Origin: Enterococcus gilvus ATCC BAA-350
GTDB lineage: Bacteria > Bacillota > Bacilli > Lactobacillales > Enterococcaceae
DNA: 64,000 nucleotides
Assembly: GCF_000407545.1 (NCBI RefSeq)
Contig: NZ_ASWH01000002.1
Coordinates: 1 to 64,000, forward strand
Direction of reading: 5' to 3'
The notes beneath the pieces were generated by a model. The model ran no database searches. It saw nothing but the letters and a program-made list of their open reading frames with translations, and had not been told where the DNA came from. The translations under genes and the position numbers were made by a program. This document shows, one piece after another, positions 8,020 to 17,895 of this stretch (positions are counted from its first letter, which is position 1; each line of letters opens with the position of its first letter).

Positions 8020-9098
8020 CATTCAGACAATTAGGACTCTCGATTTATCCCGACCACAGCGATTTTACAAAGGACAAGCAGTACTTAGAGCTTGGAAAAA
8101 AATACGGCTATTCCCGTCTCTTTATGAGTATGCTCGAGGCTGAGGATATTCCTGCAACTAAAGAGAAATTCACTAAAATCGTTGCCGTTGCAAAAGATTT
8201 AGGCTATCTGACGATCATCGATATTTCGCCCCGTATTTTTGAAAAATTGAAAATCAGTTATCAGGATCTACGCTTTTTTGCAGAATTAGGTGTCGATGGG
8301 ATTCGCTTGGATCAAGGATTTGATGGCAATACCGAAGCACTGATCAGTTACAATCCTTATGGGCTGATCATTGAATTGAATATGAGTAATGATGTGGCGT
8401 ATCTTGAGAATATTTTGAGTTATCAAGCCAATAAACCTTATTTATTCGGTTGTCACAATTTTTACCCGCAAGTGGGCACTGGATTAACTGAGGAATTTTT
8501 CTTGGAATGCAGCGAACGCTTTAAAAAGAATGGGATTCATACGGCCGCTTTCGTCGCAAGTCAGCATGGGGAGCAGGGGCCTTGGAATGTCAATGATGGC
8601 TTGCCTACCTTAGAAAGTGACCGCTATCTGCCCATCGACGTACAAGCAAAAAAATTATTTGCGACCGGCTTGATCGATGATGTCATTATCGGAAATGCAT
8701 ACGCAACGGAAGAGGAATTGAAAGCCTTGGCAGATGTCGACCGTTATCAACTTCAACTGAAGGTGGATTTTTTAGAAACTACGACTGAGCTAGAATGGAA
8801 AATCGCTTGTGAGATGCAGCATTTCCGTCGTGGGGACACCAACGCTTTGGTCGCCCGGTCTACGCAATCACGTGTTATTTATAAGGGAGAGGCGAATCCT
8901 CCTCACGACGCCGATGGAGAATTTCAATTTGGAGATGTCGTGATCGGCAATGATCGTTTTGGTATCTATAAAAATGAACTACAGATTGTTCTGAACCCGC
9001 ATAAAGATGACCGCAAAAATAAAATTGGACGGATTGCAGAGAAGGAACTGGCACTCCTTAACTACTTGAAACCTTGGACCAAATTTAAATTTAGCTGA
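8016..9098 (+). CDS. mupG: MupG-family (DUF871) 6-phospho-N-acetylmuramidase
   Basis: The 360-residue protein matches the DUF871/MupG layout: an N-terminal TIM barrel (residues 1 to about 240, starting FRQLGLSIYPDHSDF, with GVDGIRLDQGFDG and FYPQVGTGLTEEFF) and a C-terminal beta-rich domain holding RSTQSRVIY and VIGNDRFGIYKNELQIVLN. MupG enzymes hydrolyse MurNAc-6-P-GlcNAc disaccharide in the cytosol. The start codon overlaps the kinase stop (ATGA), so the two are translationally coupled. No MurQ etherase gene is found in the window; it must be elsewhere if the pathway is complete. Confidence 0.85.
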   Translation: MTFRQLGLSIYPDHSDFTKDKQYLELGKKYGYSRLFMSMLEAEDIPATKEKFTKIVAVAKDLGYLTIIDISPRIFEKLKISYQDLRFFAELGVDGIRLDQGFDGNTEALISYNPYGLIIELNMSNDVAYLENILSYQANKPYLFGCHNFYPQVGTGLTEEFFLECSERFKKNGIHTAAFVASQHGEQGPWNVNDGLPTLESDRYLPIDVQAKKLFATGLIDDVIIGNAYATEEELKALADVDRYQLQLKVDFLETTTELEWKIACEMQHFRRGDTNALVARSTQSRVIYKGEANPPHDADGEFQFGDVVIGNDRFGIYKNELQIVLNPHKDDRKNKIGRIAEKELALLNYLKPWTKFKFS

Positions 9099-9132
9099 TT
9101 GGTTCTTGAAGGAAGCCATTAAATGATACGAG

Positions 9133-9681
9133 CTATTTAGGATGCCGTTTTTCTCGCCGTAAGAGACTGGAGAGGAGGCGTTTCCGCGATTTTGGCGGGG
9201 AATCCTTCGTTGGATAAGCTGAAATCGCCGCTCTCGTCGCTTCTGTCGGGCTAGTTTTAACGGAAGCCGCAGGTGATGCGGACAAAGTTTCACTGGATGA
9301 TTGCTGAGGCAAGGGAGCAGTTGGCAAAGTGACAGTAGGAAATTCGGGCTGATTCTCGTGATTTACCGCAAACGCAGGCACTTCCACAGCCTCCACGCGT
9401 TTACTCGCAGCACAGCACGTCGTTTCTGTCGGTTCCTCCGCTTCCTCCGAAGAATCCGTCGTTCGGTCAAAAATCTCGTGTTCGATCGTCGTCACGATCT
9501 TCGCAGTGACGACGGAATCAAAAAACTTCACGCCGTCCCGTTCAAAAATATCTAAGCTCGTCAATAATTCGCAGGCTTCTTTGATGGTCTCCGCAGGCAA
9601 AGCGGTATCTATTCCTTTGTAAGTCCAATTGTGTTGTTTGCCGTGTTCGTTGGTAAATGTTGCGACTAATTTGTGGTTCAT
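9133..9681 (-). CDS. DUF2922-like protein with Ser/Thr/Pro-rich tail
   Basis: The N-terminal 70 residues (HKLVATFTNEHGKQHNWTYK, then TIKEACELLTSLDIF and FFDSVVTAKIVTTIEHEIFD) fit the small DUF2922 beta-alpha proteins common in Firmicutes. The remaining 110 residues are low-complexity Ser/Thr/Pro/Glu with a basic end (SRKRLLSSLLRREKRHPK), longer than the usual 70-80-residue family members. I chose ATG 9681 with AAAGGAAG upstream. The upstream gene at 9869 runs the same way. The function of DUF2922 is unknown. Confidence 0.7.
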   Translation of the reverse strand: MNHKLVATFTNEHGKQHNWTYKGIDTALPAETIKEACELLTSLDIFERDGVKFFDSVVTAKIVTTIEHEIFDRTTDSSEEAEEPTETTCCAASKRVEAVEVPAFAVNHENQPEFPTVTLPTAPLPQQSSSETLSASPAASVKTSPTEATRAAISAYPTKDSPPKSRKRLLSSLLRREKRHPK

Positions 9682-9868
9682 CTCTTCGCTTCCTTTCTTT
9701 ATTAGGTCGGGGTAGGGGCAGTATATACGTTCATCAAGGTTCGTTCGTTTCATCAGGACGGATAGTCGAGATAAGGGAACGAACTAACGTCACCGCCTTC
9801 TCGCCAAAATTCCGCAGCGGAAATACCCGCAGCTTCAAGCTTCGCCATTCCGGTGCCATAAAATAGTC

Positions 9869-10117
9869 CTAGAAATAATAGAAGAATCGTTTCATCGTTC
9901 GCGTCGCTTTCGTTGTCAAAAAAAGCTCACGAATAAGATTCCGCAGAATATGCTTGAATTCCTGTGCGCCCAACGTGCAGCGAACACGCAGCGCTAATGC
10001 GTACTGGATCGTCAAACTGCTGTTTTGCGTTTTGTAATAGTGCTCCGAGATTCGCTTCTCAAGATTCTTCGGCGTCATGGAAAAAAGCTGGCGGTGTGTC
10101 AAAAGTGTCTCAGTCAT
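9869..10117 (-). CDS. small hypothetical protein (82 residues)
   Basis: The protein is basic and mostly helical, with no membrane span. A strong ribosome binding site AAAGGAGAC sits 7 nt before the ATG on the minus strand. It is followed by the DUF2922-like gene 187 bp further on, so the two may be co-transcribed. The family is not recognised. The length and content (ALALRVRCTLGAQEFKHILR) recall small genes found beside DUF1659/DUF2922 genes, but that is only a hint. Confidence 0.55.
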   Translation of the reverse strand: MTETLLTHRQLFSMTPKNLEKRISEHYYKTQNSSLTIQYALALRVRCTLGAQEFKHILRNLIRELFLTTKATRTMKRFFYYF

Positions 10118-10622
10118 CGTATCGTCTCCTTTGGTTTCATATCAATTGATGAATCAACCATACGCCACAAATCGGAAAAACGTCAAAACCGCCAATTTTG
10201 CATATCGCCCTCAAATTTGCACGAAAAACCGTCTTCGATTTTTACGAAAAGCTGAGATATCAACCTTCTTGAAAAAAAGACCGCCCAAAACCCTGCAAAT
10301 TTGAGCCCCAAATGTAATTTTGGCGAATTCCTCGATTTTCTATTTTTTCTCTTTAAGAGGAGGGTGTTACTTTTCGACCGAACATTTTGTATCTAGTCAA
10401 TCAGCTTATGACCAAGTAATTAATTTTTTGAGAACTCCGCCGTAAGATAGGTGTCGCTAGGTAAAGTTTTAAGTACGACAGTTTATGGTAATCTAGTGGA
10501 GAAGTTAAAAAGGGTTCAATTGTTTTAAGAACCTTTATATAAAAAATGCGGCTAATGATTGAAAAGTAACGAATCTGATATTTAATCAAAAAAACTCAAG
10601 AAAGTAAGAATTCATACAGAAA
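10118..10622. other. 500-bp non-coding stretch with a distant 12-bp inverted repeat
   Basis: No credible gene is seen here; short frames lack ribosome binding sites. CTCAAATTTGCA (10210-10221) and TGCAAATTTGAG (10294-10305) form an exact 12-bp inverted repeat 72 bp apart. The second is followed by CCAAAT...ATTTTGG, a small dyad (10309-10324). These could frame the promoter of the minus-strand gene at 10117. Confidence 0.4.
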
Positions 10623-10714
10623 TTGACAAAATATTTTTTATCATGCTATTATGTGCTTATGGATTGTTACCGCTTTACGTGGGCTAGACCTAAACTTTAT
10701 CTTGAAGGGTAACC
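10623..10714 (+). promoter_or_regulatory. promoter and RAT site in the leader of the antiterminator gene
   Basis: TTGACA (10623-10628) and TATTAT (10647-10652), 18 bp apart, place transcription start near 10659. The RNA then begins with a RAT-like element from GGATTGTTACCGC (10661) to GGGCTAGACC (10690), matching the LicT/BglG ribonucleic antiterminator pattern. No T-run terminator follows. Instead GTTACC (10666-10671), inside the RAT, can pair with GGTAAC (10708-10713), which overlaps the licT ribosome binding site. RAT binding may therefore open translation rather than transcription (inference). Confidence 0.75.
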
Positions 10715-10716
10715 AT

Positions 10717-11553
10717 ATGTACATTGCAAAAGTAATCAACAATAATATTGTCATTTCTGAAAATGCTGATCAACAAGAAATTGTTGTGATGGGAAAAGGC
10801 CTAGGTTTTAAGAAGAAGGCTGGTGACATTATTGATGAAGCGAAGATAGAAAAAGTCTATCTCAGCACTAAAGAGTGGAACGTCAATAAATTAACCCAGT
10901 TACTTGCTTCTATCCCAATCGAGTATATTCAAGTGGCAAATGAAATCATCAGCTTCGCGAGAGCATCATTAGGCAAACGGTTGAGTGATAATCTAAACCT
11001 AACTTTGACCGATCATATTAATTTTGCAATTGAACGTTACGAACAAGGCATGGAAACTAAAAATGGCCTGCTTTGGGAAATCAAACGTTTTTATAATCAT
11101 GAATTTTTGATTGGAAAAGAAGCGCTTAATATTATTCAACAACGCTTAGGGATCAAATTTTCTGAAGATGAAGCTGGTTTTATTGCTTTTCATATCGTTA
11201 ATGCTGAATTAGATATGAATCAGATGAACCAAGTTTCTGAGATGACCAAAATCATTCAAAATGTCTTGAATATCATTAAGTATCACTTCAAAATAGACTT
11301 AGATGAATATTCGCTGAATTATGAGCGTTTTATTACGCACTTAAAATTTTTTGTACAGCGCTTGTTCAATGGCACGAAGTTGGATGACAGTGGTACAGCA
11401 AGTTTCATGTTTGGCTTGAAGGAACGCTTTCCCAAGGAATATGCTTGTTCGCTAAAAATTAGTGAATATGTGAGTAAAGAATTCGGCCGACCATTGGAAG
11501 AAGATGAATTGATTTATTTAACTATCCACATAAAAAGAATAACTACCGAATAG
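10717..11553 (+). CDS. licT: BglG/LicT-family transcription antiterminator
   Basis: This 278-residue RNA-binding antiterminator starts at ATG 10717 behind GAAGGG. The CAT RNA-binding domain is residues 1-60 (MYIAKVINNNIVISENADQQ, then MGKGLGFKKKAGD). Two PRD domains follow, with conserved histidines in LTDHINFAIER, FAFHIVNAEL-type and ITHLKFFVQRLF, and LTIHIKRI. PTS-dependent phosphorylation of these histidines would control activity. It should bind the RAT sites at 10661 and 11553 and prevent termination upstream of the EIIBCA gene. It is the first gene of a three-gene beta-glucoside operon. Confidence 0.93.
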   Translation: MYIAKVINNNIVISENADQQEIVVMGKGLGFKKKAGDIIDEAKIEKVYLSTKEWNVNKLTQLLASIPIEYIQVANEIISFARASLGKRLSDNLNLTLTDHINFAIERYEQGMETKNGLLWEIKRFYNHEFLIGKEALNIIQQRLGIKFSEDEAGFIAFHIVNAELDMNQMNQVSEMTKIIQNVLNIIKYHFKIDLDEYSLNYERFITHLKFFVQRLFNGTKLDDSGTASFMFGLKERFPKEYACSLKISEYVSKEFGRPLEEDELIYLTIHIKRITTE

Positions 11554-11617
11554 GATTGTTACTGATAATGCAGGCTATACCTGAATGTTCTGAAAAGGGA
11601 CATTTAGGTATTTTTTT
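11553..11617 (+). promoter_or_regulatory. RAT antiterminator overlapping an intrinsic terminator (bglP leader)
   Basis: A RAT element starts at GGATTGTTACTGATAATG (11553) and ends in GGCTATACCTGAA. Its 3' end is the left arm of a terminator, ACCTGAATGTTC / GGACATTTAGGT, at 11579-11609, followed by seven T (11611-11617). The two folds exclude each other, the classic LicT switch. The first G of the RAT is the last base of the licT stop region, so regulator and leader abut. Confidence 0.9.
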
Positions 11618-11670
11618 ATGCTCAAATTGAAATATTGCAGATACGTAGTTTAAAAAATAGGAGGAAAACC

Positions 11671-13551
11671 ATGAATTACCAAGACTTAGCTACAATAATC
11701 GTCGAAAATATCGGAGGAAAAGAAAATATCAAATCACTTACCCATTGCGCAACTCGTCTGCGTTTTGTGTTGAAAGATGATAAAAAGCCTTCAGAAAAAG
11801 TTTTAAAAAATACGACTGGAATTATGGGAGTTGTCAATAAAGGTGGACAGTACCAAGTAATTATTGGCAGTGATGTGGGAAATGTCTACAAGGAAATTAA
11901 TCAAGCGTTTCATTTGTCTGAAGATTCAAGTGAGACAGAAGAAAAAGATGATCGCAGTAAAATTGCAAAAGTGATCGATACTATCACAGGTATTTTTACA
12001 CCGATTCTGCCAGCAATTACGGCAGCTGGGATGTTAAAAGCAGTCTTATCGCTTCTTGTAGTCTTTAATGTATTGTCAATAGAAGGACAAAGTTATCAGA
12101 TTTTAAACTTTATGGCAGATGCAGCCTTTTATTTCTTGCCTGTTTTATTGGCGGCTTCTTCAGCCATTAAATTTAAAACCAATATGTATTTAGCAATCAT
12201 GGTCGGGGGGATTTTATTACACCCAAATTTTGTCAACATGGTGACTACTGCAACGGAAACGGGTGGCTCAATTAGTTTGTTTGGCCTGCCAATTACGGCA
12301 GTGAGTTATTCATCATCCGTTATCCCGATTATTTTAGCAGTTTGGTTTATGTCTTATGTGGAACCCATTGCTGATCGTGTATCACCAAAAGTAATTAAAT
12401 TTTTCAGTAAACCTTTGATTACTATTTTCGTAGTAGGAATCGTCACATTAGTTGCCTTAGGTCCTTTAGGTTATTTGATTTCTTCAGGGATTTCTGCAGC
12501 AATCACTGCATTAGAATCCGTGAGTCCTTGGATTGTACCATTGCTAATTGGGACTTTGACACCACTGTTTGTTGCTACAGGAACTCATTATGGTTTAGTT
12601 CCGATTGGAATTAATAATCGAATGACTACAGGTTTTGACACGGTTATTTATCCGGGAATGTTGGCATCAAACGTCAGCCAAGGGGCAGCAGCAATTGGCG
12701 TGGGTGTGAAATCAAAAGATTCTGCCATCAAACAGTTAGCATTTTCAGCTGGTTTAACTGGACTTTTTGGAATTACTGAACCGGCTTTATATGGGGTCAA
12801 TTTGAGATTCAAAACACCTTTGTATGCGGCTATGATTGGCGGCGGCGTCGGCGGTCTATTCATGGGAATCATGCGAGTTCGCAACTTTTCAGGTGGTTCG
12901 CCAGGTTTATTAACTTTACCAAGTTATATCGGTGACAATACTTTGCGCTATTTTATTAGTGCTTGTATTGGAGCTGGGATTAGTATTGTCATTACATTTA
13001 TTGCCACTTTGATTTTGTATCGGGACACCGTAGAAGTGGAAGAAGAAACAAAAGAATTAGAGCAAGAATTGGCTAAAGATAAAACAGTTAATATCAATGG
13101 CGCACAAATTGTGGCACCAATTAAAGGGCAATTAAAGTCATTGAAAATGGTTGATGATGGCATGTTTTCTGAAGAAATTTTAGGTCAAGGGGTAGCGATT
13201 CAACCAGAAGAAGGAAAAGTCGTTTCGCCAGTTGATGGAGTAGTGTCTGCTTTGTTTGATTCAAAGCACGCCATTGGTATCACTAGTGATGATGGGTTAG
13301 AAATCTTGATTCATGTTGGGATTGATACGGTTCAATTAAACGGAGAAGGCTATGAATATCATGTTGAAAAGGGTCAAAAAATTACCGTTGGCGATGAATT
13401 AATCACGTTTGATTTAGATAGAATTCAAGAAAAGGGCTATAAAGTCATTACACCAGTTGTTATTACGAATTCTCAAGAAGTTGGCGACATTCTTACAGCT
13501 AATGAAGGTGCCATTGATTTTGGTGCACAAGTCATTCGGATTATGAGCTAA
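11671..13551 (+). CDS. bglP: beta-glucoside PTS transporter EIIBCA
   Basis: This 626-residue three-domain permease starts at ATG 11671 behind AGGAGG. EIIB is residues 1-85, with the phospho-cysteine in KSLTHCATRLRF. EIIC is about 105-450, with GTHYGLVPIGINNRMTTGFD and GITEPALYGVNLRFK. EIIA is about 470-626, with the phospho-histidine region LEILIHVGIDTVQLNG. It takes up and phosphorylates aryl- or beta-glucosides such as salicin, arbutin or cellobiose. Gene order licT-bglP-bglA and the RAT/terminator leader match the enterococcal and Bacillus bgl systems. Confidence 0.93.
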   Translation: MNYQDLATIIVENIGGKENIKSLTHCATRLRFVLKDDKKPSEKVLKNTTGIMGVVNKGGQYQVIIGSDVGNVYKEINQAFHLSEDSSETEEKDDRSKIAKVIDTITGIFTPILPAITAAGMLKAVLSLLVVFNVLSIEGQSYQILNFMADAAFYFLPVLLAASSAIKFKTNMYLAIMVGGILLHPNFVNMVTTATETGGSISLFGLPITAVSYSSSVIPIILAVWFMSYVEPIADRVSPKVIKFFSKPLITIFVVGIVTLVALGPLGYLISSGISAAITALESVSPWIVPLLIGTLTPLFVATGTHYGLVPIGINNRMTTGFDTVIYPGMLASNVSQGAAAIGVGVKSKDSAIKQLAFSAGLTGLFGITEPALYGVNLRFKTPLYAAMIGGGVGGLFMGIMRVRNFSGGSPGLLTLPSYIGDNTLRYFISACIGAGISIVITFIATLILYRDTVEVEEETKELEQELAKDKTVNINGAQIVAPIKGQLKSLKMVDDGMFSEEILGQGVAIQPEEGKVVSPVDGVVSALFDSKHAIGITSDDGLEILIHVGIDTVQLNGEGYEYHVEKGQKITVGDELITFDLDRIQEKGYKVITPVVITNSQEVGDILTANEGAIDFGAQVIRIMS

Positions 13552-13558
13552 AAATTAG

Positions 13559-15010
<1,452 letters not shown>

Positions 15011-15097
15011 GCGATGATGTCAGCCAAGAGATAAAATTGTCAAAAGTAGTTACTAAAAAAATATTAGTATTTTTAATAACGAGATGTAGAAAATAGC

Positions 15098-15145
15098 TGA
15101 GACAATTATTATGAAGGGGAAAAACCGCTCATAATAATTGTCTCA
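15098..15145. terminator. long perfect hairpin after the beta-glucoside operon
   Basis: TGAGACAATTATTATGA (15098-15114) is perfectly repeated in inverse at 15129-15145, giving 17 bp of stem with a 14-nt loop. The T-run after it is short (ATTTAG), so it may act as an RNA 3'-end stabiliser or processing site as well as a terminator. Confidence 0.65.
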
Positions 15146-15246
15146 TTTAGTGATTTTGAGAAAGATTTGACCTAGGGAAGAGTATATACAGTACGTTGCT
15201 TTCCCACCAGCAAATCATCAGGAATAAAAATTAGGAGAAATTATAA

Positions 15247-16284
15247 ATGAGTCATTTTCAGAGTTTATTTTTGTTTAACAAAAGTAAGGATACTTTTTTT
15301 CGCCCGTTAGGCTCGGGATTGTCAATTGCCATTCCGATACTGCTTTCCTTTTTTCTAAAGGACATTCAAGTTGCTTCATTAGGTGTAATGGGGTCATTTG
15401 CGTATTTGTCCTTTCAAAGGAGATCCGTTTTATATAATGTTCAAGCAATTTGTGTGCATGGAATTCTATTATTTCTTTCTTTTTCATTAGGGCTGTATGC
15501 GGCCTCTATTTCTTGGGCAATTCCTCTCATTATCAGTGTTATTTCTTTTACAGCATTTATACTAACGAAAATGTATCAAATCCCTAAACCCAGTTATTCT
15601 TTCATCATTATGCTATTTGCTACAGGAATTACGTTACCTGAGACACATCATGTAGTGCAAACCAGCTATTATTTACTTTTTGGAATTGTTGGAGCCATTA
15701 TCTCTGGTCTTTTGGTTTGTTTCATCGAGAGGCTACCGTTAAAGACGAGTGTTAACCCCCACGAGAGACTGAGTTTCAAAGATAAATATTATGTGACTAT
15801 TTATGAGTTTCCAGATTTGTTTATTAAAGCCATCAATTTTTCGACGATTCTTTTTTTAACGGCCTATATTTCATATTTATTAAGAGATTATAGTGGTCAA
15901 TGGATACTAATATCTGCCTCTTCCGTACTTGCTGGAGAATATACACAGAAAATAAAAGAACGCTCACTCCACCGAATTATTGGGACAATCCTTGGACTAA
16001 TGGTCGGGTTTTTATTGATTGCTCTTGATTTTCCAAACTTTGTCAATCTTATATTATTGATTCCTTTAAACATTGGTGTTGAGTACTTCATGTCACGTAA
16101 TTACGCTGTTGCCAATGTATTCATTAATCCGCAAGTCCTTCTTTTAGTCAGTTTAGTATCAACGACAGACAAATATAATTTTGTTTATTATCGTTTTATC
16201 AGCTTAATTATAGGGGTTAGCCTGACAATTGTCTTAGTCCTCATTTTCGACTACAGCTTGAAAATCTTTAGAAGGGATTATTAA
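15247..16284 (+). CDS. FUSC-family membrane protein
   Basis: The 345-residue integral membrane protein has two bundles of hydrophobic helices separated by a cytosolic stretch (residues 160-185). The second half (GQWILISASSVLAGEYTQKIKERSLHRIIGTILGLMVGFLL) matches the FUSC/aromatic-acid-exporter block, with the conserved R-x-x-G-T-x-x-G pattern. Such proteins are thought to export aromatic acids or lipophilic compounds. It sits alone between the bgl operon and a gap, with GGAGAAATTATAA as ribosome binding site. The substrate is unknown. Confidence 0.8.
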   Translation: MSHFQSLFLFNKSKDTFFRPLGSGLSIAIPILLSFFLKDIQVASLGVMGSFAYLSFQRRSVLYNVQAICVHGILLFLSFSLGLYAASISWAIPLIISVISFTAFILTKMYQIPKPSYSFIIMLFATGITLPETHHVVQTSYYLLFGIVGAIISGLLVCFIERLPLKTSVNPHERLSFKDKYYVTIYEFPDLFIKAINFSTILFLTAYISYLLRDYSGQWILISASSVLAGEYTQKIKERSLHRIIGTILGLMVGFLLIALDFPNFVNLILLIPLNIGVEYFMSRNYAVANVFINPQVLLLVSLVSTTDKYNFVYYRFISLIIGVSLTIVLVLIFDYSLKIFRRDY

Positions 16285-16696
16285 GAACGATTGACTACGA
16301 AAAGGAACTTTAGTAACTATCAAAGGGAGTGGACATAGTATAGAAAGCTTTTCAAAAATATTTATTACTTATAGATAACTCATGCGAATAGTTTAATAGA
16401 TAAATCCAGTCTTTGAGGAAACACTCTAAAAGCGGATGCCCAATTGCTTCAGCCATGATAGGAGACTTGGGATAACCAATTTTACATAATTGATACTTTG
16501 TATGACCTCTAAGGAATGGATGTTTTATTATTTTTAGCTTTCGTTTCAACTTAAAGAAGAGTAGCTGCAAATCAGAGTCCATGCTCAATATAAGAGAGTG
16601 GGATCTGATTTTTTTGTTTTCTAATTTCGCACAAAATTAACTGAATTGATTTTTCACCACTAGCTTTCCTGTTGATAGTTCTACGTAAAATGAGCA
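16285..16696. other. intergenic stretch without a supported gene
   Basis: One minus-strand frame (16352-16588, 78 codons) reads KYQLCKIGYPKSPIMAEAIGHPLLECFLKDW, which looks protein-like, but it has no ribosome binding site. It might be the remnant of a former gene. Nothing else is evident. Confidence 0.4.
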
Positions 16697-16730
16697 TTAA
16701 CGTTGACAAGTGTAAACGTTAATTATAAAT
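16697..16730 (+). promoter_or_regulatory. 26-bp inverted-repeat operator over the promoter of the broken dehydrogenase
   Basis: Arms TTAACGTT (16697-16704) and AACGTTAA (16715-16722), with inner ACA/TGT also symmetric, form a 26-bp dyad. A TTGACA -35 (16703-16708) lies inside it and a TATAAA/ATAAAT -10 follows at 16724-16730. The geometry is typical of a TetR-family operator, yet no TetR gene is adjacent. Confidence 0.6.
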
Positions 16731-16796
16731 TAAATGAAACAGATTACAGTTGTAAACGAAAAAAGAAAAAAACTAGACAGATAAGGGAGAAAATAG

Positions 16797-17822
16797 ATGG
16801 TAAAAATAGCAGTGGTCGGGGGTCACGGCCAGGTCGGGCAAGGAATCGTCAGGGAATTAACGAGTCAAGGACATTCTGTTGTTTTGATGGGAAGAAATGT
16901 ACAGAAGATGGAGGCATTCGCAGAACTTTTTTCACCTGTTTTAGAGCAGCGTGAAGTAGACCTGACCATAGCGGTCAGTCCTGAAGCACTAGCAGATCTT
17001 GATATGGTAATTGTTTGTTTGGATCAAACAGACACGCGATTTATCGAACAGTGCCAACAATTAGGCATTGATTATTTAGATATCAGTGCAAATAGTGATT
17101 TTTTGAAGAAAGTTGATTCACTGCCTACTCCTAAAAAAAGCACGTGAGTCCTTGGGGTAGGTTTGGCACCCGGCATTACCAATTTGGCCGCCGCTGCTTA
17201 TGTTCAAAGAGAACCGGTAGCTCAAACGATAGTAATTGATGTCCTTTTAGGAATAGGCGATCGACATGGGGAAGCAGCAGTAAAATGGACCTTTGAGCAG
17301 TTGAAACGTACGTATGTACATCCTCAGTGGTCACCAACAACTGAAAACTTTGTCTATGGTCGAAAGACGGATTTCGGACCGTCGCTTGGGACACGCCGCA
17401 GTGCCAATTTTGATTTTGCCGATCAGCATATGCTTTTTGCGGCAGATCCTTCGCGCAAGTACGCAACATTTCTTGGTTTCGATCAAAATTGGTTGACGGC
17501 ATTGTTACAAATAATAAAAAAAGCGGGACTAGCAAAGCTTTTTAAAAATCCAAGGGTATTAAAGAGCCTCGTATGGTTTATGCAGCGGGGAATGGTCGGG
17601 GATCGTTCATTCGTTGTAAAAGTATCCAATGGGCACGTTGAAGATCCTAAAAAGATCGTTCTTTTCGGGGAAGAAGAAGCAAAAATGACGGCAGAAATCG
17701 CGGTATTTGCGGTGAATAAACTTCTACAAGGAACCTTACCCAATGGGCATTATCACTTAACGGACGTAACGACTTTGTCAGAAATACTGGCGCAGCTGCC
17801 CCGGTTGTCGATTCCAGCATAA
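16797..17822 (+). pseudogene. saccharopine dehydrogenase-like oxidoreductase, split by one in-frame TGA
   Basis: The frame encodes an N-terminal Rossmann domain (IAVVGGHGQVGQGIVRELTS, MGRNVQKME) and a catalytic-type half (VLGVGLAPGITNLAAAAYV... to LSEILAQLPRLSIPA). Both halves are in the same frame, interrupted only by TGA at 17145-17147 between KKST and VLGVG. Without it the protein would be 341 residues, normal for small Sacchrp_dh_NADP proteins. A single substitution therefore explains the break. The downstream half could only start at TTG or later and would lack the nucleotide-binding glycine motif. The ribosome binding site is AAGGGAG before 16797. A selenocysteine reading is not supported. 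Confidence 0.8.
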
Positions 17823-17825
17823 ATT

Positions 17826-17859
17826 AAAAAGAGCGGATGTGTTATACATTCGCTTTTTT
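17826..17859. terminator. intrinsic terminator between convergent genes
   Basis: AAAAAGAGCGGATGT pairs with ACATTCGCTTTTTT over a short loop. A-rich and T-rich flanks allow it to serve both the dehydrogenase remnant and the convergent dipeptidase. Confidence 0.75.
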
Positions 17860-17895
17860 CGGTTTTTCATTCTGATCCAATGACGACTCAGGTTG

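Noticed and set aside
9301..9555. Arg-rich plus-strand frame opposite the DUF2922-like gene
   Set aside because: Antisense shadow; the minus-strand frame has a ribosome binding site and a recognisable domain.
10401..10589. 62-codon minus-strand frame upstream of licT
   Set aside because: AT-rich chance frame in an intergenic region, no ribosome binding site.
16352..16588. 78-codon minus-strand frame
   Set aside because: Protein-like in places but no ribosome binding site and no recognisable family; noted only as a possible remnant.
17145..17147. Selenocysteine reading of the in-frame TGA
   Set aside because: No selenoprotein family here, no SECIS-like hairpin seen immediately downstream; a nonsense mutation is simpler.
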